From: Pipra filicauda
Lineage: Eukaryota; Chordata; Aves; Passeriformes; Pipridae
Direction: 5' to 3'
Length of the DNA: 64,000 bases
NCBI RefSeq assembly: GCF_003945595.2
Contig: NW_024104909.1
Location: forward strand, 1,240,001 to 1,304,000
Positions within the stretch are counted from its first letter, which is position 1. Each line of letters starts with the position of its first letter. Shown one piece after another: positions 62,798 to 64,000 of this stretch. A program made the translations under genes and the position numbers. The notes under the pieces were generated by a model. That model made no database searches. It had not been told where the DNA came from and saw only the letters and a list, made by a program, of their open reading frames with translations.

Positions 62798-64000
62798 GTA
62801 AGTAAAAGAAAAGGAGCACTGCCAGCAAAAATATACAGCAGTGCATTGGAAAATTGGTACTATGATGAATGAATATAGCTGCCTTAATGGAACACCATAA
62901 ATCTCTCTAGATTGTCTGAGTCTGAATTTTGTGGCAGGTATAATGCATTCCTGTCTCCACAAACAGCACACATTGAAAAAAAAGCCAGAGATACTTTAAA
63001 GAAATCTTCAAAGCTGATTTTTCTAAGAGACACATACAATACCACATATTATTTTCAAGATATATGAGTCTCAAGAGGTATCCTCTCAATAGCTAATATT
63101 TAGACCTATCATACGATCCTGTGTTTCCTGGAATACAGGGAATGATATAAGAGGGAAACTTTTCCCATAGAAATTCTGTTTAGTTAAGTTTCAGAAGGCC
63201 ATTCAATACTGCCTTTTCCAAGAAGCAAGAAGAGTCACTTGAACCCTTAACTGGGAAAGCTGATATCTTTAAACAGTTTGCTAAAATAGTTTAGCTAAAA
63301 ACGTATAACATACCTCCTCTCTTCTTCTTCCAGATTTGTTTGGTTTATATTTGTTTTTTTCATACTGAATTATTGGAATTGACTGGCAATTGGCACCTTT
63401 TGGAGATAATTTTACACCTTGTTGGCAATCTGAGTTTGGCTGTCCCTCATTTCCCTGCTGTATTTGCACTTGAAATGATAATGAAACAGTAGCTGCTGTT
63501 CACTGCACAGAAAGTTTATGGATCCATTTGTTTCCAGACCTCCCCTTTTGCACAGAACTGTTGCATTCTTGATGTCCAAATTCAGTCAATAGATAAGAAG
63601 AAAAACGTTGATTTGTATTAAACTGAGAGACAGGACAAAAAGGATCAGCAGAGTTCTGGGAAAAAAATCTACAACTGAAATTGGAGGCCTGGAACATTCA
63701 TAGGATTGGGCAAGATAGTGGCAAAGTTACACAACTGTGTCTTTGTGTAAATTTACCTTTCAGGAATTGCTTTAATGTGAGCACTGCCTGGCATCTTTTA
63801 CTATCAGCACGGGGGCTCTTGGTGCTAAAGACTCCCAGAAGGCCAGAGCATAAGATCTTTCAATTCAAGCACAATTGATCTGGAGATTCCAACATATGGC
63901 ACCTCATTTTGTGCCACGTTGCATTAACCCAGCATGTTTGACACATGGGAGGGTTCTGGAGCATTTTGAGCTTCCCATCTCAATATACCCCCTGTATAAA
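62798..64000 (+). other. KATNIP: KATNIP intron 17, partial
   Basis: No exon matching the expected end of domain copy 3 was found, so the next exon lies beyond the right edge. Confidence 0.6.

Noticed and set aside
1..64000. CRISPR arrays, operons, phage or bacterial mobile elements, endogenous retrovirus genes
   Set aside because: None seen. The window is a vertebrate two-gene locus; the spaced repeats are CR1 pieces, microsatellites and one minisatellite.

Overview
The window is nuclear DNA from a bird, most likely an oscine passerine. It has long introns with GT-AG splicing, many CR1 LINE fragments, one GC-rich CpG island, and a tRNA-Ile-derived SINE with a CR1-like tail of the kind known from songbirds. 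No bacterial, viral or organellar genes were seen.

Two conserved vertebrate genes lie head to head. On the minus strand, 316-21212, are the first 20 coding exons of GTF3C1, the largest subunit of RNA polymerase III factor TFIIIC. They encode 1,094 complete codons, and the gene runs off the left edge. On the plus strand, 22670-62797, are 17 coding exons of KATNIP (KIAA0556), a katanin-interacting ciliary basal-body protein. They encode exactly 1,293 codons, and the gene runs off the right edge. The two start codons are about 1.46 kb apart. The same pair is adjacent and divergent in human (16p12.1), so this is conserved synteny around a shared promoter. All exon boundaries were read by eye, and the reading phase closes across every junction in both genes.

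Region by region: 1-20.9 kb is GTF3C1 exons and introns, with a CR1 at 8.1-8.8 kb, the SINE at 16.6 kb and a CR1 at 20.6 kb. The CpG island spans about 20.85-22.18 kb and contains a minisatellite with a 48-bp unit at 21.69-21.98 kb plus a degenerate GC-rich flank. From 22.7 to 64 kb are KATNIP exons and introns with scattered CR1 pieces.

The two proteins are not known to act together; what they share is the promoter region. I found no new multi-gene system. The most useful observations are the promoter minisatellite, the B-box-bearing SINE inside the gene for the B-box-binding TFIIIC subunit, a GC-AG intron in GTF3C1, a NAGNAG acceptor in KATNIP, and a threefold internal repeat in KATNIP.
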